Shown: positions 7,853-16,042, counted from the first letter of the stretch. The stretch: DNA of 64,000 nucleotides from CAWBFD01 sp963788115 (GCA_963788115.1 CAWBFD010000002.1:744001-808000), one strand, 5' to 3'. The notes: generated by a model not told the origin, from the sequence alone. Numbers and translations are program-made.

Positions 7853-8254
7853 ATGTCGCAGGAGAACGTTGAGTTGGTCCGACGGTGCGTCGATGCGTTC
7901 AACAAGCGAGACCTCGACGGCTACATCGCCACACTCGCGGACGACCTCGTGATTCATTCGCAATTCGCCGGCGTCGAGGCCCGCACGTACCAAGGCCATG
8001 AGGACGTCCCGCGCTACTTCCAGGATCTTGCTGATGCGTGGCACCGCTACCGCGCCGAACCTGTGGACCTGGTGGAGGGCAAGGATGGGAGGGTCGCCTG
8101 TGAGCTGGTGACTCGCGCGGAGGCCGAGCGCAGCGGCATCGAGGTAACGAAGCGCATCGGAGCGGTCTTCAGTGTGCGAGCCGGCAAGATCGTCGCGATC
8201 GACGTGTATCCGAATCGCGCCGACGCCCTCGAAGCCGCCGGGCTGTCGGAGTAG
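7853..8254 (+). CDS. SnoaL-like/NTF2-like protein
   Basis: 133 aa, the typical size of a single SnoaL-like domain (cone-shaped alpha+beta barrel). Begins MSQENVELVRRCVDAFNKRD, continues with a helix pair, and ends GRVACELVTRAEAERSGIEV...KIVAIDVYPNRADALEAAG. Members act as small-molecule cyclases, isomerases or ligand-binding proteins; the substrate here is unknown. The next gene (8258) starts 3 nt after this stop, so the two are co-transcribed. The upstream flank is nearly identical to that of the gene at 11771. Confidence 0.85.
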   Translation: MSQENVELVRRCVDAFNKRDLDGYIATLADDLVIHSQFAGVEARTYQGHEDVPRYFQDLADAWHRYRAEPVDLVEGKDGRVACELVTRAEAERSGIEVTKRIGAVFSVRAGKIVAIDVYPNRADALEAAGLSE

Positions 8255-8257
8255 GCG

Positions 8258-8653
8258 ATGTCGGAGAAGAACGTGGATCGAATGCGGGAGGCCATCGAGG
8301 CGACGAATCGCGGCGACTTTGCGGCCGTTTTTCGGCTCATGGATCCCGAAGTCCGGTTCGAGCACCGGCTTGCGGCATTGGAGGGAAGCTTCGTCGGTCT
8401 CGACGCTGTGAGGGGCTGGTTCGCGGATCTCGTTGAGCACTTCGACGCCTGGCGGATCGACTGCTCGGACATCCGTGATCTGGGCGACCGGGTGCTCGCA
8501 TTGGGCACCATCCACACCACTGGGAAGGGAAGTCGAGTCGAGACCGAGCTGTCCATGGCGATCGTGGCGGAGTTCAGGGACGGACTGGTGATCGATTACA
8601 TCGACTACGGGGACAGGACGCTGGCCCTCGAAGCCGCCGGGCTGCGGGAGTAG
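8258..8653 (+). CDS. SnoaL-like/NTF2-like protein
   Basis: 131 aa, second gene of a pair. Starts MSEKNVDRMREAIEATNRGD and shows the NTF2-like pattern (FRLMDPEVRFEHR, GLDAVRGWFADLV, DLGDRVLALGTIHTTGKG), ending TLALEAAGLRE. It is more diverged from 7853-8254 than the flanks suggest, so the pair is probably an old tandem duplication. Possible function as for other SnoaL-like proteins: binding or isomerising a small hydrophobic molecule. Confidence 0.85.
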   Translation: MSEKNVDRMREAIEATNRGDFAAVFRLMDPEVRFEHRLAALEGSFVGLDAVRGWFADLVEHFDAWRIDCSDIRDLGDRVLALGTIHTTGKGSRVETELSMAIVAEFRDGLVIDYIDYGDRTLALEAAGLRE

Positions 8654-9051
8654 GCGCGGGGGGCCGGCGGGCGATCCTCCGCGACGAGCTCGACCAGCTG
8701 CGCTAGACGCTGCGCCCCTTCGGCTTCATCGCCGCCAGCGGATCGTCCCCGGGGGCGGCAAGAGCGGCACGTCCCCGCATTCCCGGGTTTTGAGCGGCCG
8801 CAGGTCGTGCTCAACCGCCGTCTAGCGGGCTGCGCAAAAACGCCGGGGGTCCTGTCCGGCGGGATGCCCCACATCCGCAGGTGAGATCGGTGAGAAGGTC
8901 GAGCGCGACGAAGCCCCTGATCGCCTACTGGATTCCGGGTATGCGACTGAGTTCAGGTATTGCCCAGCCCCCGGCCCCCGAGTAGCCTCGTCCTAAGCAT
9001 TCCGAACTCGATGGGGGTAATAAGTGAAGAAGCGGCTATTGGTTTGCGCCC
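8654..9051. other. intergenic stretch, no gene seen
   Basis: About 400 bp with no convincing frame. It holds one copy of a short motif reading ELDQLR-stop (8683-8706), also seen near 7168 and 9587. A GTG frame from 9024 (MKKRLLVCA) looks like a signal-peptide start out of frame with the secreted protein at 9052, hinting at a small indel near the start of that gene. Confidence 0.4.
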
Positions 9052-9501
9052 GTGTCCGGGTGCCGCGCAACGAGGTCCATGGGGAGGGTGTCGTGCATGC
9101 TCGCGGTCGCCGCGCTCGCCACGACCGCCCTCGTGGTGGCCACCTCGCAGGCGCACGGCAGCGGGCAGACGGTCAAGAGCACGATCACGATCAATCCTTA
9201 CCATTGGAATTCCGGCCACACGTGGGGGGATGTGTTCGCGGGCAAGATCGCCTGCGAGAAGAATCGGGAGGTAAAGCTGTACACCCGAAGGCCCGACGCA
9301 GATAGGAGGTTGGCGGCGACGACGACTACCGGGCCGCGCAGCCAAGTGCCCCATTTCGTCCCCGCTGGTCAGTACGAAAAGTGGATCCGCGCTCCCAGCC
9401 GCCCGTTCAAGTACTTCGCGGTCGTCACGAGGGAGCGGAAGCACGGGTACGTCTGCACGCAGGACAAGTCGCGCGTGAAGAGAATCGTGACCGGCGAATG
9501 A
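9052..9501 (+). CDS. secreted protein (about 149 aa)
   Basis: N-terminal hydrophobic segment MLAVAALATTALVVATSQAHG works as a signal peptide. The mature part begins QTVKSTITINPYHW and has paired Cys (GKIACEKNREVKLY and HGYVCTQDKS), resembling the small secreted beta-sandwich proteins common in Thermoleophilia with C-E-K-x-R-x-V-x-L-Y. The start is uncertain: GTG 9052, ATG 9079, or a start in the other frame at 9024 with a frameshift. Function unknown. Confidence 0.6.
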   Translation: MSGCRATRSMGRVSCMLAVAALATTALVVATSQAHGSGQTVKSTITINPYHWNSGHTWGDVFAGKIACEKNREVKLYTRRPDADRRLAATTTTGPRSQVPHFVPAGQYEKWIRAPSRPFKYFAVVTRERKHGYVCTQDKSRVKRIVTGE

Positions 9502-9817
9502 CGTCGCTGAGCAGCGTAGGCGCTCGGCCCTATCTCCAGCGGTCCTCGGGCAACGGCTCGGGGTCGTTCCGGCTCCGCCCTGGTACCGAGCTCGACCAGC
9601 CTGCGAGCTAGCGGCGCTTCGTGCGCTCCCGCCGCCGAGCGCGAGAGGGATACCTGCAGTCAGGTAATTGACGCGCGAAACATCCCGACAAGAACCCCGG
9701 CGGGCGCGTTGCAACCAATGCATGGCCAACCCGGCCGATCGGCCGGGAGCACTGGGGGGGATGCAAGGACCCAGAACTCCGGTCCGACTCGGCCAACCTA
9801 AGGAGGTTCTAGGTTCT
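9502..9817. other. intergenic stretch with repeat copy R2
   Basis: No gene seen. Repeat copy R2 occupies 9637-9745, ending about 70 bp before the next start codon. A further ELDQ motif copy lies near 9587. Confidence 0.45.
9637..9745 (+). repeat. dispersed island repeat R, copy 2
   Basis: Best match to copy 3: both carry GCGAGAGGGATACCTGCA, a palindrome, AGGTAATTGACGCG, the block GGCGGGCGCGTTG and then GCATGGCCAACC. It lies upstream of, and in the same orientation as, the secreted-protein gene at 9818. Copy 3 has the same relation to the gene at 10925. Confidence 0.7.
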
Positions 9818-10300
9818 ATGAAGCGGTATCTACTACTGCTGCTTGGCGTAGGCGCGGTAGCGGCGTTCGCGTTCCCGGCCGCCGCGTCCGCTCAGAGCGG
9901 GCACTTCGTGACCGGTGGTGCCAACGCCCCGAGCTGCACGGACATCGGAACGCGGGTGCTGTGTACGGGCAAGGTCGCCGGTCTCGGGGGCACGACGTTC
10001 AGGATCACGGTCGAGGCCCCGGGGATCGCCTCGGTCGAGTGCGAGAATCCGGGCGGAAACATCGCCCCGGGTCAGGATACGGAGGTCAATGCGGCCGGAA
10101 GCAGTGGGCCGCTGCCGACGCCGAGGAACGGCCGGTACGTGTTCAGCATCATGACTCAACCCCTCACCGTTCCGAACTTCCCAACGTGTCCGAACCGGCG
10201 GTGGAGCGCACACGTCGTTGACGTGGCCTTCGGCGACGCGACGCTCTCCCTGTTCGAGGACGGCGCGCTCTCCGACAGGATCACGGTACCCGTCAACTAG
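9818..10300 (+). CDS. secreted protein (160 aa)
   Basis: ATG at 9818 with AAGGAGG upstream; the longer upstream frame falls in the repeat and is unlikely to be translated. Signal peptide MKRYLLLLLGVGAVAAFAF...ASAQS, then a mature domain of about 134 residues with four Cys (SCTDIGTRVLCTG, VECENPG, FPTCPNRR), likely two disulphides, and beta-rich composition. Ends DRITVPVN. A perfect-stem terminator follows 25 bp downstream. No family recognised. Confidence 0.75.
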   Translation: MKRYLLLLLGVGAVAAFAFPAAASAQSGHFVTGGANAPSCTDIGTRVLCTGKVAGLGGTTFRITVEAPGIASVECENPGGNIAPGQDTEVNAAGSSGPLPTPRNGRYVFSIMTQPLTVPNFPTCPNRRWSAHVVDVAFGDATLSLFEDGALSDRITVPVN

Positions 10301-10325
10301 CGCGGCAAAGCGAACCCACCGGGAA

Positions 10326-10356
10326 GGCCAAGCCCCGCCACCGGCGGGGCTTGGCC
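10326..10356 (+). terminator. intrinsic-type terminator hairpin
   Basis: 14 bp perfect stem GGCCAAGCCCCGCC / GGCGGGGCTTGGCC with a 3 nt loop, 25 bp after the stop of the secreted-protein gene. No long T-run follows, as is common in GC-rich actinobacteria. Confidence 0.7.
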
Positions 10357-10576
10357 CTTCATGGTTCGTGGGCGGCCGTGCCCTTGGCCCCCGTCGGCCG
10401 GCCGGCGGCTGGAGGTAGGACAGCCGGACGGGCGGCCCCTGCCGGGTTACGGGGGACAGGGCGGCCCCCTAGCGGCGCCGGCCGAGCTCGACCAGGAGAT
10501 CGAGCGCGACGAAGTTCGAGGAGCCCGCCGCCAGGACACCCCAGCGGCGGGCTTTCTGGTGCGCTCGTGAGGCCCT

Positions 10577-10925
10577 CTAACGGAGTACCACTCGAACTCG
10601 GGCTCGGCTCTTGCTGCGGCCGACCGCCGTGAGCGTGCAGTCCGGCCGGTTGAGCCGGAGCGGGATCACGAACGCCTCGCCGCGGTGGAGCTCGACCGGA
10701 ATCGGCGAACTGGTGGCTTCCCTTGGTGCAGAGGATTGCGAAGGAACCACGCGTCAGCACGCCCATCTTCACCCGGGCGAAGCTGACCCTGTCCCCCGAG
10801 GTGTTGGCCGTGCATGACACGCCATCGCCCCTGACGAAACAGCTATCGGCGCTCGCCTGGGCCGCCGTCGGGATGATCACCGCGGCCGCCAGGGCCGCGA
10901 GTCCCGCGATCAGCATCTTCTTCAC
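10577..10925 (-). CDS. secreted protein with single-base frameshift
   Basis: GTG at 10925 with GGGAGG upstream. Signal peptide MLIAGLAALAAAVIIPTAAQA, then two close Cys (DSCFVRGDGVSCTA). At the GGG/CCC run 10720-10722 one extra base breaks the frame; removing it gives a smooth continuation PVELHRGEAFVIPLRLNRPD and RVRVVLR-stop at 10577. Without correction the frame runs on through Pro/Arg-rich nonsense to 10359. Opposite to and facing 9818-10300, with which it shares the upstream repeat R. Confidence 0.6.
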
Positions 10926-10964
10926 TCGTACCTCCCTTGTACGTTTTCGTTGTCTTATCGGCTG

Positions 10965-11066
10965 CTTGGCTCGGCCTGGTTGGCCATGCGTTAGCTACAA
11001 CGCGCCCGCCGGGTTCTTTCCAGGACGTTTCGCGTCAATTACCTGATTGCAGGTATCCCTCTCGCG
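10965..11066 (-). repeat. dispersed island repeat R, copy 3 (inverted)
   Basis: Reverse-complement copy of the element at 9637-9745, with the palindrome CCTGATTGCAGG and GTTGGCCATGCG. It ends about 40 bp before the GTG of the secreted-protein gene at 10925, in the same relative orientation as copy 2 to its gene. Confidence 0.7.
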
Positions 11067-11079
11067 ACCAGCTGCGGGG

Positions 11080-11322
11080 CTAGCGGCGCCCGCCGACGTC
11101 GAGCTGCAGCGAGCCTACGACGTGGAGCGCGGCGGCCAGCAGGCGGCACTGGTTCTCCAGCGCAGTCGCGGCAAACTGTTGGAGCGTCCCCGGATCGTCA
11201 GATGGCTGCTCCGCGATCTGTCGCAGCGCCGTTTCGAGCACCTGCGTCCGTATCTGAGCGTCGTGAGGCATCAGCGCCGGCTCGGCCTCTCCGGCGAACT
11301 TTGTCCCCGCTACCTCGGTCAT
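11080..11322 (-). CDS. hypothetical island protein, module gene A copy 2
   Basis: 80 aa, starting MTEVAGTKFAGEAEPAL with GAGGT upstream of the ATG. The segment TQVLETALRQIAEQPSDDPG is nearly identical to 7267-7569, as is about 75 bp of upstream sequence. The tandem DLHINEL repeats of copy 1 are missing and the C-terminus diverges after AATALE. The whole copy is inverted relative to its neighbours compared with copy 1. Function unknown. Confidence 0.5.
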   Translation of the reverse strand: MTEVAGTKFAGEAEPALMPHDAQIRTQVLETALRQIAEQPSDDPGTLQQFAATALENQCRLLAAALHVVGSLQLDVGGRR

Positions 11323-11481
11323 CCTTTACCTCTTCGTATCCGCATCCGTACGCTTGGTACGCCTCTGCCCAAAACGATCATCGCGAAACCCGCTTCGCCG
11401 GGGAAGCGCCAAGCGACTACCGCCCTCATCCGCGCCAATGGCAGGTGAAGCGCGGTCGACAGTCTGATCGGGCTGGCGGCG

Positions 11482-11667
11482 CTAACGCTCCCGCCGGCGG
11501 GCGGTGAACTCGTCGGCGTAGAGCTCGTCGAAGGCGCTCGGCTCCTCCTCGGGCTCGGCGTGGCGCCACTCCCACAGGGTCCGGATCGCCGTCACCCTCG
11601 CCGATGCCGGCGCGGCCTCGTCCCGGACGATCTCCTCGAGGACCTCAATCAGCTCGTCGTCAGACAT
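11482..11667 (-). CDS. small protein (61 aa), terminase-small-subunit-like, module gene B copy 2
   Basis: MSDDELIEVLEEIVRDEAAP followed by ASARVTAIRTLWEWR and the same acidic tail and RRRER end as 7544-7729. Differences between the two copies are mostly conservative, which supports selection on the protein. As in copy 1, a SnoaL-like gene starts divergently about 100 bp away. An HNH nuclease gene follows at 12190, so a phage-packaging origin is conceivable. Confidence 0.55.
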   Translation of the reverse strand: MSDDELIEVLEEIVRDEAAPASARVTAIRTLWEWRHAEPEEEPSAFDELYADEFTARRRER

Positions 11668-11770
11668 CGTGTGGGGGGCGGTTTTTTTCACGCTGAGCTG
11701 GTCGGGGGTATCCGAGAGGAGCGCTCCGAGACTCGCGACCCTCCCCTTCCCGCGAGATACTGGGCGGGCG

Positions 11771-12181
11771 ATGTCGCAGGAGAACGTGGAGGTCGTGCGG
11801 AGCCTGTTTGAGGCGTTCAATCGAGGCGACATCGAGGCGGGTGCCCAGCTGATCGACCAATACGTCGTGTTCGACGTCCGGGGCATGGAGTTGGAGAACG
11901 AGGATTTCGCTCACGTCTACTTCGGTCCCGACGCGGTTCGCGACTTCTGGAGGGCATGGCTCCCCGCATGGACCGATATGAGGGTCGAGGTACAGTGGAT
12001 CAGAGGAGTCGGCGACCGGGTCATCGTGTGGCTTCACCAGTTTCAGGTCGGTCGGCGGAGCGGTCTCCCAGTCGAGTTCTATGTCGCCTGGGACTTCCTG
12101 TTCCGCGACGGCAAGATTGTTCGAATGGCGTTCTTCCGGGAGGAGGGAAAGGCCCTCGAAGCCGCCGGGCTGCGGGAGTAG
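11771..12181 (+). CDS. SnoaL-like/NTF2-like protein
   Basis: 136 aa from the ATG at 11771 (MSQENVEVVRSLFEAFNRGD); upstream codons in the same frame belong to the duplicated flank. NTF2-like features: GAQLIDQYVVFDVRG, FGPDAVRDFWRAW, WIRGVGDRVIVWL and ending KALEAAGLRE. The 5' flank (about 100 bp) matches that of 7853. Substrate unknown. Confidence 0.85.
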   Translation: MSQENVEVVRSLFEAFNRGDIEAGAQLIDQYVVFDVRGMELENEDFAHVYFGPDAVRDFWRAWLPAWTDMRVEVQWIRGVGDRVIVWLHQFQVGRRSGLPVEFYVAWDFLFRDGKIVRMAFFREEGKALEAAGLRE

Positions 12182-12189
12182 GCCCTCGC

Positions 12190-12618
12190 TCATCTGACGC
12201 CCCGTCCGTGGAGCTGCTCGGCTCGGCTGATCTGTGCGTGGTGCCGATGGCAGAGCGACTGAAGGTTCACGAGCGACCAAACCTCGCCGCCGTCTCGGAT
12301 CGCATGGCGGTGGTGGACGTAGCTCGCGATCCGATCGCAGCCCTCGATCTCGCACAGCGGCTCGAGGAAGAGCTGCTTGCGCCTCGTGTAGCGCCAGCGC
12401 CTGCTGCTGTAGATCGGCTTGTTCCGGCTCGTGTAGCGACGGTTGCGTTCGCGGGCATGCTCGGCGCAGCGGCCGCGACTGATCGCGGCGGCGCGGCATC
12501 TCGGTTCGCCGCACAACCTCACCAACTCGCCCGCGCGATCGCGAACGTGGCCACCGATGTCGTCTTGCGAATCACTTGCCTCTACCTCCCACATTGTCCA
12601 TCGCTGCTCCGACGTCAT
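12190..12618 (-). CDS. HNH endonuclease
   Basis: 142 aa. An N-terminal Cys-containing segment (RLCGEPRCRAAAISRGRC) is followed by the linker CAEHARERNRRYTSR, then SRRWRYTRRKQLFLEPLC and the HNH core: C-x4-C, VHHRHAIRDGG, N-L-x2-LCHRHH. This matches phage-type HNH nucleases of about this size, which help terminase cleavage at cos sites, though free-standing versions exist. Start ATG 12618; an internal ATG at 12594 is an alternative. It lies next to the terminase-small-subunit-like gene of the duplicated module. Confidence 0.8.
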   Translation of the reverse strand: MTSEQRWTMWEVEASDSQDDIGGHVRDRAGELVRLCGEPRCRAAAISRGRCAEHARERNRRYTSRNKPIYSSRRWRYTRRKQLFLEPLCEIEGCDRIASYVHHRHAIRDGGEVWSLVNLQSLCHRHHAQISRAEQLHGRGVR

Positions 12619-12979
12619 TCGTCATCCGCTCGGGGCCGAGCGGTCGCGAAGCCGGAGGTGCCTGGGATTCAGCCGTCGGGGAGTTCGTCAAGGACGACCC
12701 TTCTCTTGAACCGCCTTGTTCAGATCGGGCATTATCAGCTCCTGGGGGGAGAGGAGAACAGGCGGGCGGAAACCGGGCTGAGGCCGGCTTAACGGTGCTC
12801 CCGCTTTTACTCGAACGCGACATCGCGGCCTGCTGCCGCGAACAGTGCTGCTTTGCATGGGAAGCGGATCTTTCGCGGACGGCGCTGGGGTTCACGCTCA
12901 TCGTCCGAGGGGAGCGCCCTCGACTTGGCCAAGAAGGCGCCCCGTCGCCGGACCGCCCTTCCGCGGTTAGGCTGTGCCC
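12619..12979. other. intergenic stretch, nothing assigned
   Basis: About 360 bp. Frames on both strands are open because of high GC but show no protein-like composition or ribosome binding site. No repeat recognised. Confidence 0.4.
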
Positions 12980-13663
12980 GTGGCCGATCGGCGTCTTGTG
13001 TTCTTCAGGTCTGCCCTGCTCTCGCTTGTCGCGTTCGGGCTCATGGGCGCCGTCGGAGCCGGATGCGGGGGGGATGAAGGCGGTGACGAGCCCGCGCCGG
13101 AGAGTCTGGCGACCCAGCTCCCGCCGCCGTCCCAACTCGGTCCGCTCCGCGAGGAGCGCTCATTCAACTGGGACAACGCGACCGACTTCGTCGTCGAGGG
13201 AACGGTCCTCCCAGAGGCCACCGCCCCTTCGTCCGCGATTGAGCAGATCGATGATGCGGGCTTCGCCGCAGGAGCGGGCCAGATCCTGGTCCCGAAGGGA
13301 CCCGGGGGCGGCGCGCCGGTCAATGTGGCAGTCGCGGCCTTCGACTCGTCCGACGGCGCCACTCAGGCTCAGGATTACCTGCACGATCAGGATCTCCAAC
13401 AGCCCTGCTTTGCCGCCTGCGCGGTCAATCGACGAGAGCTGACGATCGAGGAGATTCCCGGCGCGACGGCCGTGCACCACGTGCCGATCAAAGGGGAGCT
13501 GCCGCCGGGCTTGCACCCGTTCGAGGGCTTCGCGGTGGAGTTCACGATCGGATCGAACCTGTACTACGCGAGCGCCAGCAGCGATCCGGGCGACATCCCT
13601 GTGGCGGAGTTCGAGAAGGGCGCCCTCCGCTTCTACGAGCACGCTCAGCAGCACTCTGAGTGA
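12980..13663 (+). CDS. lipoprotein, hypothetical
   Basis: About 227 aa. Basic start, hydrophobic ALLSLVAFGLMGAVGAGC with lipobox GAGC, then an acidic spacer. The mature domain reads as a compact alpha/beta fold (NVAVAAFDSSDGATQAQDYL and AVEFTIGSNLYYASAS) with a Cys pair QQPCFAACAV. It resembles secreted actinobacterial proteins that monitor an unidentified ligand; no family assigned. GTG at 12980 is chosen because TAGGCT lies 7 nt upstream, fitting a leaderless transcript; GTG 12974 is also possible. Confidence 0.7.
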   Translation: MADRRLVFFRSALLSLVAFGLMGAVGAGCGGDEGGDEPAPESLATQLPPPSQLGPLREERSFNWDNATDFVVEGTVLPEATAPSSAIEQIDDAGFAAGAGQILVPKGPGGGAPVNVAVAAFDSSDGATQAQDYLHDQDLQQPCFAACAVNRRELTIEEIPGATAVHHVPIKGELPPGLHPFEGFAVEFTIGSNLYYASASSDPGDIPVAEFEKGALRFYEHAQQHSE

Positions 13664-13773
13664 TTCGCTGAGCCATCGCTCCGGTTCGGAACCGAATCGA
13701 CGAGGCTGGCTGGGCTGACGTTGCCCCTCCGTGTGTGAGCGATCGTCTCGATCGCCGGAACAAGGTGCCCGCT

Positions 13774-14082
13774 ATGGACGACTCGCGGGAGCGACGCCGC
13801 GGCTGGGCGAGACGCCTGCACGTCGTCCAAGGGGGGAGCCAGCGCTCGGTCGGCTCGGTTGCTCGCATTCAGCCCGGAAGGAAAAGCCTCGCTCAGGTCA
13901 AGGCGGAGTTCGGCTTCGATCCCGCCGACGACTTCGAGCCGGGTTTCGGAATGCAGGGGTTGAAGTGGGGCCACTGGCTCGAACCCGACGATGAGAAGCG
14001 GTACGTGACCTTCCGGTTCTTCTGCCCGCCGGAGCATCTACAGGCCCTCCACCTCTCCGGGCGCTTCCCGGTTGGTTCGTAG
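13774..14082 (+). CDS. hypothetical protein, last gene of island
   Basis: 102 aa from ATG 13774 (AAGGTG 6 nt upstream); GTG 13735 would add 13 residues. Basic N-terminus, then FGFDPADDFEPGFGMQGLKW, KRYVTFRFFCPPEHL and a Ser end. No family recognised. Its stop codon lies inside the right arm-like repeat. Confidence 0.45.
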   Translation: MDDSRERRRGWARRLHVVQGGSQRSVGSVARIQPGRKSLAQVKAEFGFDPADDFEPGFGMQGLKWGHWLEPDDEKRYVTFRFFCPPEHLQALHLSGRFPVGS

Positions 14083-14101
14083 TGGCGTTGTAGTGGCGTC
14101 G
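14078..14101. repeat. right arm-like repeat of the island
   Basis: Identical 24 bases to 4040-4063 (two tandem GTAGTGGCGTy units), in the same orientation, 64 bp inside the right attachment core. It overlaps the stop codon of the gene at 13774. Confidence 0.55.
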
Positions 14102-14165
14102 AGACGCGCAGCTGGCGACTCGGCGACGAGACCCCGGATCCCGCACGGCGGTGCGGGGACCGGGG

Positions 14166-14242
<77 letters not shown>

Positions 14243-14304
14243 TCCTGACCCGGACCGGCGGGTCCGGGGCGCTTCATTCTACGGCGCCGGCGGAGTCTCC
14301 ACCG

Positions 14305-16005
14305 TCACGGTGGTTCCGGCGCATCTGTGACGACGATCAGCCGCTGGGCCGCGAACGCCGCCACCAGATAGGGCGGCAGGAACCAGACGACGTAGAAGTA
14401 GAACCAGTGGGCGGCGCCCAGCTGGACCGCGACGATCACCGCCGCGGCCAGCGCCGCCAGCTGCACCGCGGTCTTGCGCCGCGGCCACAGGGCGACCGCG
14501 ATAGCCAGAACGACGGCGGCGGCCCTGACGACCGGCTCGAGCCAGTCCAGCGAGGGCGCCAGCCCCCAGACGCTGAAGGGCGATCCGCGGGCCGCCTGGT
14601 AGCCCAGGGTTCTGTCGTACATCTCCTGCAGTCCGCCCTCCGGCACGAACGGGGCCACGAGCACCACGGCCACGACCGCGAACGCGAGGCCGAACAGCAG
14701 CGCCGAGCGCCAGCGCCGCTCCCCGGTCCCGGTTGCGAACAACGGTGCCAGCGCCGCCGGGCCGAACTTGGCCCCCGAGGCCAGAGCGATCAGCGCTCCT
14801 CGCGCCGGCGCCGAGCTCAGCGCCAGCATCGCCCCAACCACGAGGGCGGCGATCAGCGAGTCGTTGGCGTTCGCGTTCATCGTGTAGAGCGTGAACGGGC
14901 AGGCGAGCCAGGCGAACGCGAGCGCGATCCCGAGTGCGGACCCCTCGCCGCGGCTCCTGAGGCGGCCGCCCAGGAAAAACAGGCCGAGCGCGGTCACCAG
15001 GTCGAAGGCGATCGCCGCGGCGTGGGCGGCGGGTACCGAGCCCCATTCCCCGTCCCAGGGGAACACCAGCTCGAACGGCACGTAGGCGAGGTAGTTGGCC
15101 GGGCCATACACGTCCCCCCGGAGATCCAGACCCGGCGAGAATCCCCCTTCATAGAGCGGCTCGTCGTGAGCGATCCGATCGGCGCCGATGACGCCGGCGA
15201 CGCCGACGTCGATGACGCGCGAGTCGACCACGTTGAGCGCGATCCGAACCAGCGCCAGGGCGATCGCGCCCACCGCGAGCCAGCGGACCGGCGCCCACGG
15301 GATCAACGGGCCGGCCTCGGCGCGCGGCCGTGATCCGGCCCAGAGCATCCGTCCGAGTACGTAGGCGAGCACCGGATAGGTGAGCGGCACCGAGGCCGTG
15401 ATCTGGCCGCGGTTGAAGAAGAAGAGCGACACCCCGAGGGCGAGCACAACCACCAGGTCGAGATGCACCAGCCGCAGCGGCCGGCGTGGATCGAAGAACG
15501 GCACGAGGAAGAGCACGCAAAGCGGCAGCCACACGTATGGCGCGTTCACCTTCTGCGCGATCGCGTCCTCGTAGCCTCGGGCGAGCTCCGAGCCGACCTG
15601 GTGGTCGCGGAAGGCCTCGAGCACAGTCCCGGTGCGATCGTCGATCGCCACCCGAGCCACCTCCCGCTCGTCGGCAAAGTAGCCGACCTGCCAGCGGCAT
15701 CGGCCCTGGGTGAATGCGCGGGGGACGGCGTCGCCGTCCTCGGCGAGCTCGTCGCGGACCGTGCCGGTCCGGTCCGCGATCGCGATCGCCTCGCGCGACG
15801 TCAGCTCGAACCTCGGCGGCGCGCGGTCGAGCGTGCCGGCCGGCCGGAGCGGGGGCGGGCGCTCGCCCCCGAACGGGGACTGGCGCTCGGGGTGGTAGCT
15901 GGCGGCCGCGCACTCGGAGACCGGCCCCGACGCGGCGGGCGCTCGGCCGGCGGCGAGAAGCACGATGGCGGCGACGGCCAGCAGCGCGGCCAGCATCGGG
16001 CGCAT
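14305..16005 (-). CDS. integral membrane glycosyltransferase-like protein (GT87/DUF2029-like) with exported N-terminal domain
   Basis: 566 aa. Signal sequence (MRPMLAALLAVAAIVLLAAG), an outside domain of about 130 residues with PepSY-like features (LTSREAIAIADRTGTVRDEL and RVAIDDRTGTVLEAF), then about ten hydrophobic helices. The membrane part contains a loop DEPLYEGGFSPGLDLRGDVY and YGPANYLAYVPFE, the type of acidic first periplasmic loop seen in polyprenyl-phosphate-sugar dependent GT-C enzymes. Likely transfers a sugar to a lipid or wall polymer; substrate unknown. It is last in a minus-strand run after the Mth938-like gene. Confidence 0.7.
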   Translation of the reverse strand: MRPMLAALLAVAAIVLLAAGRAPAASGPVSECAAASYHPERQSPFGGERPPPLRPAGTLDRAPPRFELTSREAIAIADRTGTVRDELAEDGDAVPRAFTQGRCRWQVGYFADEREVARVAIDDRTGTVLEAFRDHQVGSELARGYEDAIAQKVNAPYVWLPLCVLFLVPFFDPRRPLRLVHLDLVVVLALGVSLFFFNRGQITASVPLTYPVLAYVLGRMLWAGSRPRAEAGPLIPWAPVRWLAVGAIALALVRIALNVVDSRVIDVGVAGVIGADRIAHDEPLYEGGFSPGLDLRGDVYGPANYLAYVPFELVFPWDGEWGSVPAAHAAAIAFDLVTALGLFFLGGRLRSRGEGSALGIALAFAWLACPFTLYTMNANANDSLIAALVVGAMLALSSAPARGALIALASGAKFGPAALAPLFATGTGERRWRSALLFGLAFAVVAVVLVAPFVPEGGLQEMYDRTLGYQAARGSPFSVWGLAPSLDWLEPVVRAAAVVLAIAVALWPRRKTAVQLAALAAAVIVAVQLGAAHWFYFYVVWFLPPYLVAAFAAQRLIVVTDAPEPP

Positions 16006-16042
16006 GCCTCGCGAATCTAGTTGGTTGGTCCCTCCCGGGCGC

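Noticed and set aside
12576..13442. Plus-strand 288-codon frame across the gap before the lipoprotein
   Set aside because: Its second half overlaps the lipoprotein gene in another frame and its first half has no coding character.
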